Origin: Lumbricus rubellus
Lineage: Eukaryota; Annelida; Clitellata; Crassiclitellata; Lumbricidae
DNA: 64,000 nucleotides
NCBI GenBank assembly: GCA_945859605.1
Contig: OX243822.1
Coordinates: 16,498,671-16,562,670, forward strand
Direction: 5' to 3'
Program-made: the position numbers and the translations under genes
Part shown: positions 44,956-56,030 of the stretch, piece by piece
How the letters are laid out: the number at the start of each line of letters is the position of its first letter
Numbering within the stretch: the stretch's first letter is position 1
Notes under the pieces: model-generated
What the model was told of the DNA's origin: nothing
Seen by the model: only the letters and a program-made list of their open reading frames with translations
The model's database searches: none

Positions 44956-45840
44956 CACAGACGACAGATTTTCCACTAAATGCGATCCATACAATGTGCT
45001 GCAGCAGCAGCGCAAACTCCTCGCACTGTCCCGTTTGCACGCCGTCCGTCCGTCCGGCCACAGCAGTAGCAGCGTGTATCTTTAAACAGCCGACCCCTAC
45101 CGACGAGATATCGATACTTATTAACGGACGACCGAGCACGCTTGTACACAAGTGTACACAAACGAGTACACGACCGTGTACACGACCAGCGACATCGGCA
45201 GCAGCAGGCGGGACAAGCGATGGCTTCGGCCGCCGAGATGAGGTTTGCATGCGGCGTCATCCTGGACTTTCACCCGTCCTGTATAATAATAATAATACTA
45301 CAGTAGCGGGATAGTCGCTGCCGCCTCTTCTTCTTCTTCTGCTTCGGTCGTGGCTGTTGTATCCGGTGTGTGCCCACCCTCGTCGGTTGCTGTTGTTATT
45401 GTTGTTGCGGTTGTTGTTGTGGTGGTGGCGTTGGTAACGACGACATGGATATAATATCAACCGGAAATGAAATCTTCGAAATGTAACCGGCAGGCATTGT
45501 GGGACGATTAGCGCGATCTTCGATTCGGTGATCATCATCACACGACGGACGGAGGTAATAAGGTGTGCGTCCGGACCAGCAGTGTGTCCGTGTGTGTCCG
45601 TGTGTGCTTCGGCCGTGGTCATGGCCACCGGCAGCGGCAGCGTCAGGCCTTGCTTGCCCTCGCTCTCGCCGTCTTCTGCCAGGCTGCCCCCTCTGTCGCC
45701 CAGTCCGTCGATCGGTCCGACCGTTGTTGGTCCGTGCTGGATGAACGTTGGCGTGTTGGCCAATTATTGCTTTAATATTCGGCTGGTTTGTATTGACTGG
45801 TGCGATTGGATGTTTTGGACAACGCTCCGTCGCTTGTGCG
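44956..45840. promoter_or_regulatory. CpG-rich stretch, candidate promoter or first exon
   Basis: The only long stretch in the window dense in CG dinucleotides without being a microsatellite. It contains an ETS-like site (aaccggaaatga near 45459) and ggcaggcattgtgggacg near 45490, which resembles promoter elements bound by ZNF143-type factors. An ATG in good context at 45621 opens a frame (MATGSGSVRPCLPSLSPSS and onward) that stays open to 45947, but its end is microsatellite. A minus-strand frame from 45763 is open across the same bases. I cannot choose a strand. No flanking exon was found, so this may be the 5' end of a gene lying outside the window. Confidence 0.4.
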
Positions 45841-46200
45841 AGGGAGGGACGGACGGACGGACGGACGGACGGACGCAGAGACAGAGACGAAGACAGAGAC
45901 AGAGAAAGATACAGACAGGCAGGCAGAGAGTGAGAGAGAAAGAGTGACAGAAACAGACAGAGGGACAGAGAGAGAGAGAGAAACAGGCAGACAGATAGAC
46001 AGAGTGACATACATAGAGATAGTGACAAAGACAGTGAGTGTGATCCGTTCCCAATGGCACTATGGTCTGTCCAGAGAGACAGACAGACACACACACACAG
46101 ACAGTGAGAGTGAGAGAGACTGACATACCGACAGACAGTGAGAGTGAGACAGACAGACAGAGACACAGAGAAAGACAGAGTGACATACATACATACGTCT
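45841..46200. repeat. (GGAC)n and (GACA)n arrays
   Basis: Seven GGAC units at 45845-45875, then GACA/GAGA units to 46190 with a short break near 46040-46070. Confidence 0.93.
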
Positions 46201-46455
46201 GCCTTGTGTTGTTTTTCATTTTGTTTCTCTTGGTCGCCGTAAAGGGGACCGAATTGGGGAGAGGGAAGGGCTTCACCTGGAAATGGTGATTTAGCTGTTA
46301 TGTCTCAATTTCGACTAACGATAACTGATCGGTTTTGCTTACGTCCTTACTACGGCTAAGACAACTTCCTGTGTAAACAGTCGCATTCAGAGGTTCCGCA
46401 AAGCTGTCGATTTGACTGCGGTCCTGGTCTTTGCCAGAAGGATATAGACTACATG

Positions 46456-46645
46456 GACGAGGTGGTGTAGTGGTGGCGTCGTTGCTTTGGAGCCGGAAGG
46501 TTCGAGGTTCGAATCCACCTCGCCGCGCAAGGACCTTGGGAAAGTCCTTCACTCACATTTGCTCAGCGCTTCGGCGTGAAACTCCGATGCAGTGTCCGCT
46601 CTGCATTCGGGAGCGCCTCTGAATCGAGAGAGCTTATATATATAG
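46456..46645 (+). mobile_element. tRNA-headed SINE, copy 5
   Basis: Box A-like ggtggtgtagtggtgg, box B GGTTCGAATCC at 46506-46516, the same body as copy 4 with a few substitutions, and the tail gggagcgcctctga. The gggcgctata end is replaced by a TA microsatellite. Confidence 0.88.
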
Positions 46646-46667
46646 TTTAGAAGCACCTTGGTCTGGT

Positions 46668-46750
46668 TTATAACTCCGCCACTGTTTGTACTCTGACAGT
46701 GCCAGTCCCAAGCCTAGATAAAGGAGGAGGGCGATACTAATCATCTTAGC
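46668..46750 (-). repeat. Dispersed repeat family E, copy 4
   Basis: Complement of agtatcgccctcctttatc and gggactggcactgtcagagt, followed by cagtggcggagttataa. Confidence 0.7.
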
Positions 46751-47204
46751 AGCAGTGGCAGTGTCTTTTAAACAGCAACAAAGCCACTTGTATTGGTCTT
46801 AATCCTCCTGAGTGTATAATTATGTCAGAGATGACTTAAAACCCGGTATGGTCACCTACCGACTCCCTCTTTGTCAGTGGAAGGGGGTAATGTTTTTGTC
46901 TCAGCCTGGCTACTGTGTAATAAATAATGAGATTCTGGAATGCGAATTGTAAATTGGGAGCGTCCCTCCACTCTCCCACCAGCCCCCCCCCCGCGCTGAC
47001 CCCAGCAGAGAGAATATAATGAAATGATTGGGTTGGAGATGTATCCCGCTGTGCAAGTGGCAGGTGCTCGTTGCGTGGTCTGTATCTTAGCCATTGCGTT
47101 GTCATCCGCGCTATGAATGTATATGGTGGTGGGGGGTCTGTAAGTTTATGTCTGGTAGCAACAGAAACTGATCTTGTCTTACAGATAAAATGGCTTCTAC
47201 TGTA
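46751..47204. other. No gene recognised
   Basis: The phrase gtcagagatgacttaaaacc at 46829 returns as gtcagagattacttcaaacc at 47540, on the far side of the next repeat. Confidence 0.35.
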
Positions 47205-47545
47205 TTAAAATAGTGTATTGTAGTCTGCATTGCATTGTATTGTATTGTAGTTTATTACTATACTGTTTGTTATTGTATTGTAGTTTTGTAGTTTATTGTA
47301 TTGCAGTTTATATTGAATTGTAGTTTGTAGTGTATTGTAGTTTGTATTGTATTGTAGTTTATATTGTATTGTAGTTTGTATTTTATTGTTTTGTAGTTTA
47401 TATTGAATTGTAGTTTGTACTGTGTTTTTTAACACACTGTATTGTAGTTTATGTTGTATTGTAGTTTATATTGAATTGTGGTTTGTAATGTATTGTAGAT
47501 CGTGCTGTATTGTATTTACTATTGTATTGTGTTTTGCATTGTCAG
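47205..47545. repeat. TTGTATTGTAGTTTA-type degenerate array
   Basis: Units of gtattgtagttt separated by atatt, gtagt or gaatt. Produces a Gln/Tyr/Asn-rich minus-strand frame. Confidence 0.9.
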
Positions 47546-47864
47546 AGATTACTTCAAACCGGTAGAGTGTCTCCACTCTGTTTCGCATTCTATTGTATAG
47601 CTTTTCTCATTGTATTGTGTTGCATTTTTTGTATCGCAAGCACGTTGTATTAATCATACACTCAACCATCCATTCGGCAGATGGCATTGGTAAACTGAGC
47701 AACAGATCTGAACATGATGGCCGATTTGCATGGCTTATACCAATCAGTTAAATTCGACTTATGTAATAATCTGCGACCATCCGTTCATAAGTCATGAATT
47801 GTAATTGTACAGCGGTTTGTCAGTTTTAAGTTAAACAGAGATATTATTTTACTGATTGATACAA

Positions 47865-48060
47865 TACGGAAGAGGCAGATGAACTGGCTGGGGTACATGC
47901 TGACGGGAGACTCACTCTTGAGGACTGTTCTCGAGAGGAGAATGGAGGGAAAGAAACCACCAGGAAGACTAAGAAAGATGATGATGGACTCATTGATGGA
48001 CAGAGAAATGGGACGAGGATGTAAAGTAAATCAAGGAAACGAGCACATAATATACAAGAA
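47865..48060 (+). mobile_element. Non-LTR retrotransposon C-terminal fragment
   Basis: Encodes MNWLGYMLTGDSLLRTVLER followed by a KKPPGRLRKMMMDSLMD block, similar to the LNWxGHVLRGDSLLRTVLEGRMEGKKxRGRPRxMMLDxM end of LINE polyproteins. The frame stays open past it to 48109, but no other LINE domain was seen. Confidence 0.7.
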
Positions 48061-49584
48061 TGGTGTCGTTGGAATCTTAGAAGATTGTTATACTCTGATT
48101 ATCCAGTAAGCCTAAGGCCTACAGCAGCCATGTTGTTGTGAAGATCAGACACTAAATGTCTGACCACGCTGCCAGAATCGATTGACGTCTGATGCTGCCA
48201 GACATTATTTCACCAATAAACATTTCAGTCACTTCAGTTCATCTAGGCGAGCATTTGAAACCGCTTGGCTGCTAGGAAGCGATGGATATTTATGATGACT
48301 GTTATGGAATTACGAATTGCTTTTAGGAAGATTGGAGAATACATGTACAATGTACATCCATGCAGTCTCAGATTCTTGAACTGGACTCTGGCAATGTGTC
48401 ATTGTCGATAACCATTTCGTTAATATTGATATTGATATAAATACTAAAAAGTAGGCTAACAGTTGTACATATGGTGATAGTTATTATTGCGATGTAAATA
48501 TTATTACTGGAATATTAGTAATAATCATAGTATTATTGTTACCTACTTACCTACAATTATGTGGATGATTACATAGTATAGTTATCATCAACATCATACT
48601 GTTAGTTTGACTATTATTTTTGACTACGGTGAAGACGATTTTTAAAGCATTTTTCATGGTTGCTAAATACCAATCATGTTATAATTTCTAGACATATAAT
48701 AATACAGTTTAAAAAATTCTCTTTGAAATCTCGTTTCACAGAGCTTTATAAGTGACTGAAAAAGAAACATTTCTGGAGATGGGCTACAGTTGCAGGATAG
48801 CCATGCATGCATGTTGATTGGTAGACTACTAGCCTATCTTTTAAACGTTTCTATGTGCTAATACATGTTATATTACAGTGCCAAAGTGCAGCATAAGTTG
48901 TTGGTCATTAAAATAATACAATTTTTACTTTAAAAAAAATTATATTGGACTTTGGTCCTAAGATATTGTGCTATTTGAAAACATTTTGACATTGATTTGG
49001 ATATAGAAATTATGTATGTTTGTTTATTATACCATGTTTGTACACCAAAATGCGGATAGCAATTGGTATATTAAAGAATATTCTTATCTTTCTTATCTTA
49101 CATCAATCTAGGTTCTTCGCCACTTTAATGTCTACTGACCCCATACATTACTTTTGAGAAATGATATTTATGCGTCTTTTGGGACATCGTGGGCCCTAAT
49201 GTATAAGTATGCGCATAAATTATAATTATTTCCAGGTATTTGCGTCTCTCTTGAGCCTTGAGTATCATAATAGAGTATAATAAAGAAGAATTGAGTTTGG
49301 CCTCTATACCTTGTGACGCATTTCGTGATGGATGAGATGAAACTAATGCAGATTTATTCCTCCCGAGTTACAGCCGTTACGTGCTTGGAATGTTTGAGCT
49401 GCCATCACAATAAAGGAAGGCTTCGTATTATACAGGTAGCCTACAATGTAGATGTGGAAAGGAGGTGTACCGCGTACGTAGGAGCTATAAATAGGCTGTA
49501 GGTGAACTTTGAACTGTGACGTAACCATCTGGGACTTTAATTATAGTCGCCAGGCAAGCGTGAAGTACACTCTAAACGCGAAGT
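48061..49584. other. No gene recognised; 1.5-kb spacer
   Basis: AT-rich single-copy-looking sequence without repeats or frames that I can support. Confidence 0.4.
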
Positions 49585-50060
49585 ATGTTATATGGTAAGC
49601 TTAAGCTTACTTCGGCTTGTCCACTGGGTGGATAGTTTAAGCCATGCCTAGTAGTAAGCTCCACAGCTTACTTTGAAAGTAAGCTCTCTACCTTACTTCA
49701 AGGTAAGGTCAAGGTTACTTCAGGTTTGTCCAACAGGTGGATAGTTAGGTAACCATGTGGTAAGTTGCAGAGCTTACTTCACTGAGTATGTAGCTTACTT
49801 TATAGCAACTTGCAGGGCTTACTTTATAGCTTACTTTATAGCAACTTGCAGAGCTTACTTTATAGCTTACTTTACAGCAACTTGCAGAGCTTACTTTATA
49901 GCTTACTTTATAGCAACTTGCAGAGCTTACTTTATAGCTTACTTTATAGCAACTTGCAGTGCTCACTTTATAGCTTACTTTATAGCAACTTGCAGAGCTT
50001 ACTTTATAGCTTACTTTATAGCAACTTGCAGTGCTTACTTTATAGCTTACTTCTCAAGGT
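49585..50060. repeat. 36-bp minisatellite and its diverged flank
   Basis: gcttactttatagc and gcaacttgcag alternate. gcaact positions 49805, 49841, 49877 and 49913 are 36 bp apart, and about eight units end near 50050. Upstream (49600-49770) two larger diverged units share acttcggcttgtccactggg or acttcaggtttgtccaacag, plus gtggatagtt. Since 36 is divisible by 3, both strands stay open (12-residue protein repeats); this is not evidence of a gene. Confidence 0.92.
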
Positions 50061-50884
50061 TTCTAAAAGGAGAGGTTTCTACATTGTACATGGAAAGGTA
50101 ACGTTACTTGAAAAAGTTCTCAAGGTTTTCTCATGGTGAAGCAATGTGCTTTGAAGAAAGCTGCCTAGGTTACCATAAAATTTAATCTTCAGTGCTACTT
50201 CATGGACTCTTAAAGAGTCTATACAATGAACCTTGACATTGCCCTCAGTCGTAATTAAAGTAAACCATTCAATCCAGTATTATACTAGAACAGGAAAACT
50301 CAATGATAAACTTTACTAATGCAATCTTCAGCATCAAAATTTGTCAAAGTCAACGAGTTTATTACATTTGAACTCATAACAACATTACCAATCAAACAAT
50401 CATCAAGTATAAACGAAGCCGTAAAAGAGCAATAGTTTAAACAGGGATGGGCCCTGATTTCCAGTATGCAATTGCTTACATTGGATAGTCACAATTGCTG
50501 AGATCTAAGCATGCAGATTATTAGATTAAACATAGAATGAGAGTATAGCAGTAAAACAAACTCTTAAGATCGGCATCAGTCCTACACTAGCAAAAAGTCA
50601 AGCAAGAGGATTGTAATAGAGAACTCAATAGTTCATACGAAACGAACATTAGTTTGAAAGTCTGCAATGTTATTACATAATAGGAATGCCTTTTTATACT
50701 AACATCATAACAGTACTGGTGATAGTTATAGTAGCAGTATTAACAATAGTAACTAATGCAAATAACAGTAATCCTACAAATATAGTAATAATTGATAACT
50801 AGTAATCACAATACTAATAACAATGACACTAGTACAATTTCTAGCATTTTTTTCAGTCATACGATTAGCAATAGCAGTAGCAAT
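50061..50884. other. No gene recognised
   Basis: AT-rich sequence with ATA/AGT-rich patches near 50700-50830. Confidence 0.35.
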
Positions 50885-51245
50885 TCATTCATTCATTTCA
50901 GACATTTATATAGCGCCTCTTTAAGAATATCTATTCAGAAGCGCTCCCGACCCAACCACGGCTAAAGAGAACAGTCTTAAGAGCAGAGTAGAGCGCAGTC
51001 TCAAAGGCGTAGTTCCACAGGGAGCACATTCCAGATTGCAGGGCTAACAACAGAAAAGGCACGGCGCTGCACAATAGAAGTGCGTGACCAGAGGACAAGA
51101 AGCTCAGACTGCTTATAAGAGCAGAGGGAGCCACGCCGCTGGACACTCAACAGAGCTCCTGCAAATAAACAGGGGCCACACCCGCGAGACAGCGCCAAAC
51201 CAAGAAAGATATTCGGTAAGTGACCCTTTGTGAGAAAGGAAGCCA
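50885..51245 (-). mobile_element. L2-like LINE 3' end
   Basis: Minus-strand frames give QRRAFSVVSPAIWNVLPVEL and RGWVGSASE, the terminal block of L2 reverse transcriptases. The shared tail (gagcgcttctga ... aggcgctatataa, sense) and an (ATGA)n-type microsatellite at 50884-50900 follow. Two frames are needed, so it is decayed. Confidence 0.82.
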
Positions 51246-52084
51246 GTACAATAGCACAATAACAGCAACAATAGCCTTTAATGGAACATAATGGTCAGTA
51301 CCAATCATGCTAAAAATCACCTTTTAGCCAAAAAATTATAAAAGTGAAAAATTTATATTAATTATCAAAGCGGATTATGACAATTGCCATGAATAATAAT
51401 AGAAGCGATGTTCAGCAAATTGTACACTTTTAGAACAGGATAAAGCAGCAATCTTCATATTGTTCAAATGGGACATAACAATTAATAATAATTTATATTC
51501 AGATTTTTGCACGTTCTCTATCTCTGATCACTAAAAAACTTAAAATGCTACATCTCCTATCAACTTTATAGTTCCTGCTAGACTACAATGTCCATTGATG
51601 CAGAATTTTGGGGAATGCTGCAAATCTGCTTTCCATGAGACCTGTTACTTTGTTACAGATCGATGACTGCAGGAACATCTGAAAACAAGAACCCAGAATT
51701 TTATTTTTAATAGTATCACAAAAAAGAATGAATACAATTTTTAATTATAATGTGACAATAGACCTCACACATAGTGTCTTTGACAACCCATTTCGAGGGT
51801 GCTTGACAAAAGTGCGCATGCCATAAAAGCGTCATGCTAAAATTACCTAGGTAGAAATTTTACAGCCCTATTGATTGAAGTAATTTATTAAATGACAAAC
51901 AAAAAGCAACAAAATATATGCAATGACAACACATTTACAATAGAGTTCTCTGATGTAGATGTCAAAGGTACAACCCTAAAGGGCTTATAAACCTGCTAAG
52001 TCAAGGGTTGTCTTCTTTCCCATGGAATTATTTCTGATGGCCTCACGATATTTGGATACTGGTATACACAGTGCCAGACAAGTA
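51246..52084. other. No gene recognised
   Basis: AT-rich sequence; nothing supportable. Confidence 0.35.
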
Positions 52085-52460
52085 AGGCCTAAAAAAATGT
52101 TGTGTTTCCGGTAACAGAGCTAAAAAAATTGGGTAGGTAGGTCGGAAATTATTTTTATTTTGGTAAAATATTTTTATGCAGTGACTATCCGAAAAAGTAT
52201 ACCCCACTAGTCTTTTTTGCACGCTGCAACAAAGTACGTGTTCTAAGCAAGTATAAACTGCCTATTTCCCGACTGTCTGCACCCAAAACTGCTTTAGAAA
52301 CAGTCCTATTAATTTCATTTTGTTGACGTCTTTTCTGTTATGTCAATACAAAAGTTTTTTTAAAGTTTTAAAATAAAATAAAAAATTAGAAAAAATATTT
52401 GGGTCGCGGCCGTAAAAATGGGTCGGTCGGGTTACCGGAAACACAACATTTTTTACGCCT
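52085..52460. mobile_element. MITE with TIR AGGCnTAAAAAAATGTTGTG
   Basis: The left end aggcctaaaaaaatgttgtg continues tttccggtaac. The right end is its complement (gttaccggaaacacaac). Subterminal gggtaggtaggtcgg and gggtcggtcggg differ between ends. A decayed right end lies at 56490-56545. The target duplication is unclear. Confidence 0.75.
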
Positions 52461-52710
52461 ATATATATAAGAAAGAAGAGAAAAACTTAACATGTAACTG
52501 ATGAGATTCGATATAAAAATAAAAAGCACTGTATTCATTATTTCATACCAATTTAACACACAGCATAAATATTGTACATGCAGCCCCAGGTCCAATAATG
52601 CTTTAATGCAGTCCTAAATTGTTTCAAACATGGTATTTTTAGGTATATTACAATGGTTACAGAACGTGAATTCCAAAATCATGGACCCATGCATTTGACC
52701 GATGTGCTTA
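52461..52710. other. Short spacer, nothing recognised
   Basis: AT-rich sequence between the MITE and the inverted duplication. Confidence 0.4.
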
Positions 52711-53189
52711 GTCTACTCAGAGCTACACCTAGCCCAGAGACGGTCAAAGAAAAAAGGTCTTGAGCAACAGGTAGAAAGCAGGCAAATTATTCTGAGGTAG
52801 TAGGCGCAGCCCGAACCCATTTTCAGTGGAGGTGCTAACAACCGAGAAGCCTCAACACTATGTGACCAAAGAGTGAAAGGAACCGTGCAGGAGCTGCTCC
52901 ATAGCCGAAGAGCGCAAAGCTTGATAGAAGGCCAATTTAATCAAACACTACCAGATAAGTGCTGCTATTATGTAGGTCGAGATTAGGACATGCGTTTTGA
53001 GGCTGGAAGCCAGTGAAAAACATCACGCATGTAAGGAAAAACCAGGGCATATTTTGATATATGACCAAGCAAGCCAACTGAGGTAGTAGGCTGCGCCTAC
53101 TACCTCAGAATAATTTGCCTGCTTTCTACCAGTTGCTCAAGACCTTTTTTCTTTGACCGTCTCTGGGCTAGGTGTAGCTCTGAGTAGAC
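52711..53189. repeat. 101-bp inverted duplication around an L2 fragment
   Basis: 52711-52811 and 53089-53189 are complements with a single mismatch that I can see (caacagg versus caactgg). The loop (52812-53088) is a minus-strand L2-like C-terminal segment, related to the fragments at 50885 and 54590. The near-perfect match means the duplication is much younger than the L2 sequence. Confidence 0.93.
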
Positions 53190-53350
53190 CAAGCCAAGCA
53201 GCAGAGCAAATGACCCAGTCAAGACGCCCTATTAAGCCAGATGGGTGACCAGCCAGAACCGAGCAGCTCTGGCTGGGTCGGGAGCGCCTCTGAGTAGGCT
53301 TCTTGAAGGGCGCTATATAAGTTTTCGGAATAAATGAATGAATGAATGAA
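53190..53350 (+). mobile_element. L2 tail, sense orientation
   Basis: gtcgggagcgcctctgagta, cttgaagggcgctatataag and a (ATGA)n microsatellite at 53331-53350. It continues directly from the right arm of the inverted duplication. Confidence 0.8.
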
Positions 53351-53439
53351 CACTTAGGTGCTGTTCCTGTATATTTGCAAGACTTATGCCACACCACTTC
53401 AGTTGTTAACCGGCAACGTGCTCTGCATTCATCCACTTA

Positions 53440-53940
53440 GGGTGAAATCCTCGTTTCCCAGAGCATAAACTGTTCTTAGACAGCATCATTCTCTGTTATT
53501 GCCCCCATGATATGGAATGGGCTCCCACTTCTATGTCAAACAATCAGCATTTATATAGCGCCCCTTCAAGGTATCTACTCAAAAAAAAAATCGATTTTGT
53601 TCACCTCTCAGAATTATTTCCTCACTACACCTTCTCCTCAACCGTTCTTGATCTGGGTGTTACCTAAGACAGCTTCCTTTCTTTTAAAGACCATAATTCT
53701 AATCTTACACGCTCTTCCTATTTTCATTTAAGGCGTCTGAGGGCTATTCGGCGTTCTGTTTCGTCTTCTGTTTTTACCACTCTGGTTCATGCTTTTGTTT
53801 GCTCCCGAATTGACTACTGTAATTCTCTTCTAATTGGACTGCCTAAGGTTCGTCTCTCACCTTTACAGTCGGTCTTGCGCACTGGGAGCGCCTCTGAACG
53901 GTTCGCCCTACTACAGGCGCTTTATAAAGGTTTTTATACA
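53440..53940 (+). mobile_element. L2-like LINE, rearranged
   Basis: First SVIAPMIWNGLP (53487-53525), then a minus-strand tail scrap (53549-53582). Next comes an earlier part of the protein, DLGVT, stop, DSFLSFKDH, then LTRSSYFHLRRLRAIRRS and SRIDYCNSLLIGLPK (53650-53880). It ends with gggagcgcctctgaacgg and aggcgctttataaag. Protein order is therefore scrambled by deletion and insertion. Confidence 0.8.
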
Positions 53941-54589
53941 ATACAATACAACACAGAGGCGCTCCCAACCAAGATCAAGCGAAAAGAATTCTTCAATAGT
54001 TTGTGAAATTGAGAGCAGCTTGGGACGTGTTGCATAGTCCAGGGAAGCCCATTCAAGGTTGTTGGACCAAACACAGAGAGCGAACGCCTCTGCAGTGTTG
54101 CAGAGCGAGTGAAAGGAACCATTAAATCACCATGGATAGCAGAAATTATTATTGTAAAAATAATAATAGCAAGGACAGTGAAGGTTAAATGGTCAAATAT
54201 GGTCTGTATGTTAAAGTTTTAAAGACACAAGAATAATCTACCCAAACATGTCATAGAAACAGCTAAATAAGGACACCAAGAACACAACTGTGCCAAATTC
54301 CAAGTAAATCTGAGTCTGTCATGTCAATCATCGTTGCAAAATAGGTTGATTTGACAATTTAAGCATCAGTCTTTTTATAAGTATGCACAATGCATGTGCT
54401 ATTTATGGTTTAGCTTAAAAAGCAAAGAATGATAATTAATGTTCTACTTGCCTCACTATATGCCAGTGGGACTCTTTTCCAAAGATGAAACCTAAAAATT
54501 ACAAGAATACATCCATTACAGTCTCTATAAGCAACAAAATATTTGCAGAGCTCAGTTCACTGAATATTTTGCATTAAAATTTCATTATT
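53941..54589. mobile_element. L2 fragment, then AT-rich spacer
   Basis: 53945-54125 has a minus-strand frame with QRRSLSVFGPTTLNGLPW, another L2 C-terminus, beginning aggcgctcccaacc. From 54126 to 54589 I see nothing. Confidence 0.6.
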
Positions 54590-54925
54590 AGAATCTATAC
54601 AGCGCCACTTCAAGAAACTATTCAGAGGCGCCCCCAGCCCAGCCACGGCTATAGAAAAAAGATTTAAGGGACTTAAGAAATAAAGATTGACTGCTCAGGT
54701 GGAGATGGAGGTTAGGGGGGGAGGTCATTCCAGATTGACGGCCCTACAACCGAGAAAGCTCGGCGCTGTCTGGTAGCTAAGCGAGCCCGTGGAACAAGCA
54801 GTTGTCCCATTGCAGCAGAGCGAAGAGCCCGACGCGCTTCAATGTCAGAGACTGGGCGACAGAGAATGCGCAGGTAAGATGGGGCACAACCAAGGATACA
54901 GCGAGAGACAAGGGCAGCAATTCAG
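54590..54925 (-). mobile_element. L2-like LINE 3' end
   Basis: Minus-strand tail (tacagcgccacttcaagaaa, cagaggcgcccccagcccag) followed by the C-terminal coding region with disrupted frames. It ends where the Tc1-like element begins. Confidence 0.72.
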
Positions 54926-54929
54926 TAAG

Positions 54930-56030
54930 ATTGACACTGACACAATGATAGGGCCCAAATTAAAAAATTATTTCCATTGTTTTCACTGTCTGTAGCCATT
55001 TCATGTCACAACAATAAAAAACTCTGAGGTTCAGGATTTGCAGTGATAACCTCTGTTCTGATAGCACTTTTAATATGAGCTACGGCATCGATTGGGCCAG
55101 TTTTTGGCAGAACTCATGTGTTATTTCCAGCACCAACTCAGTATTTATCCAGTTGATCTTGAAAGTGAGCCTCAAGAGTGCCATTTATGAGCAGAGATCT
55201 TCTGCTGCCCACATTCTCAATAATAGTCAAGTCTGTAACTGCTACCATGTCACGGCTACACCAATTGAATGAGCTTCTGATTCAGCCAGGATTTGGAAGC
55301 CTTTATGTCAATACAAGGGGCCTCATACTGTTGAACGTAGCTGATACCATGGCTGGTGGTTAAATTTTGCAGTTTCTCTTTTGAAATGTTAAGAAATACG
55401 CTCCAGTTTATGCTGTCCAGAGTTCTCTGGCATTATCCAGAATCCATTCCTTATAGCAACCAACACTGCTCCCCATACCATGACCTTTTGGAACCTGCTT
55501 CACCATCGATATGACATGCAAGGGATTATGCCTTTGATTATGTGGTCTCATATGCCTGCAGGAATTGTAGAAACAATTGGACTGCGTGAATAACTGAATA
55601 TGCTTTCATACGAATACATCAAATGCTTTCAACAGGATGCGGCACCATGTCATGGCAAAAAGACCGCTAAACCCAAGGAAAAGGGCATCCCTGGAACTAT
55701 GGCCTGGTTGCAGTCAAGAATTGAACAGTATTGATAATGTGTGGACGCTGCACGTGATGATGTATAAACTCTGTTTATAATCCCACTTCTGAGGCTCACT
55801 TGTTCATCTGGCATTGTGCGGCGTACACGAGATAACACCTGAGTTCTGGCAAAAACTGTGATTTTATATATGAAAAAACACAATTTATCACTGCAAATCC
55901 TGAACCTTAGTGATATAAATTTCTTATTCTTATTCTTAATCATTAAATGACTCAAGATGGTCAAACAATGGAAATAATGATTGATTTTGGGCCCTCTCAA
56001 TGGGTTAGTGTCAATCGGTGATTTATTCAC
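54930..56030 (+). mobile_element. Tc1/mariner-like transposon with long inverted ends, decayed
   Basis: The arms at about 54930-55190 and 55775-56030 are inverted copies. Shared blocks include ttatttccattgttt, gttcaggatttgcagtgata and gtgagcctca. Between them lie remnants of a transposase. Long inverted repeats of about 250 bp are known for IR/DR-type Tc1-like elements. The outer boundaries are approximate because the tips have diverged. Confidence 0.75.
55540..55745 (+). pseudogene. Tc1-type transposase remnant
   Basis: A frame reads MWSHMPAGIVETIG and, beyond a stop, CFQQDAAPCHGKKTAK. A shifted frame reads WPGCSQELNSIDNVW. These correspond to the FQQDNAPxH block with the second catalytic Asp (codon at 55636) and the WPGNSPDLNPIENxW block. 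The third acidic residue is Asp here (codon at 55733, about 32 codons later). That spacing fits the DDE/D transposases of Tc1-like elements. A stop and a frameshift make it inactive. Confidence 0.78.

Noticed and set aside
45396..46276. 264- and 170-codon minus-strand frames
   Set aside because: Half of each is a GACA/GGAC microsatellite; the CpG-rich part is kept only as a possible promoter or exon.
49770..50060. CRISPR-like or coding repeat array
   Set aside because: Units are contiguous 36-mers without spacers, a minisatellite.
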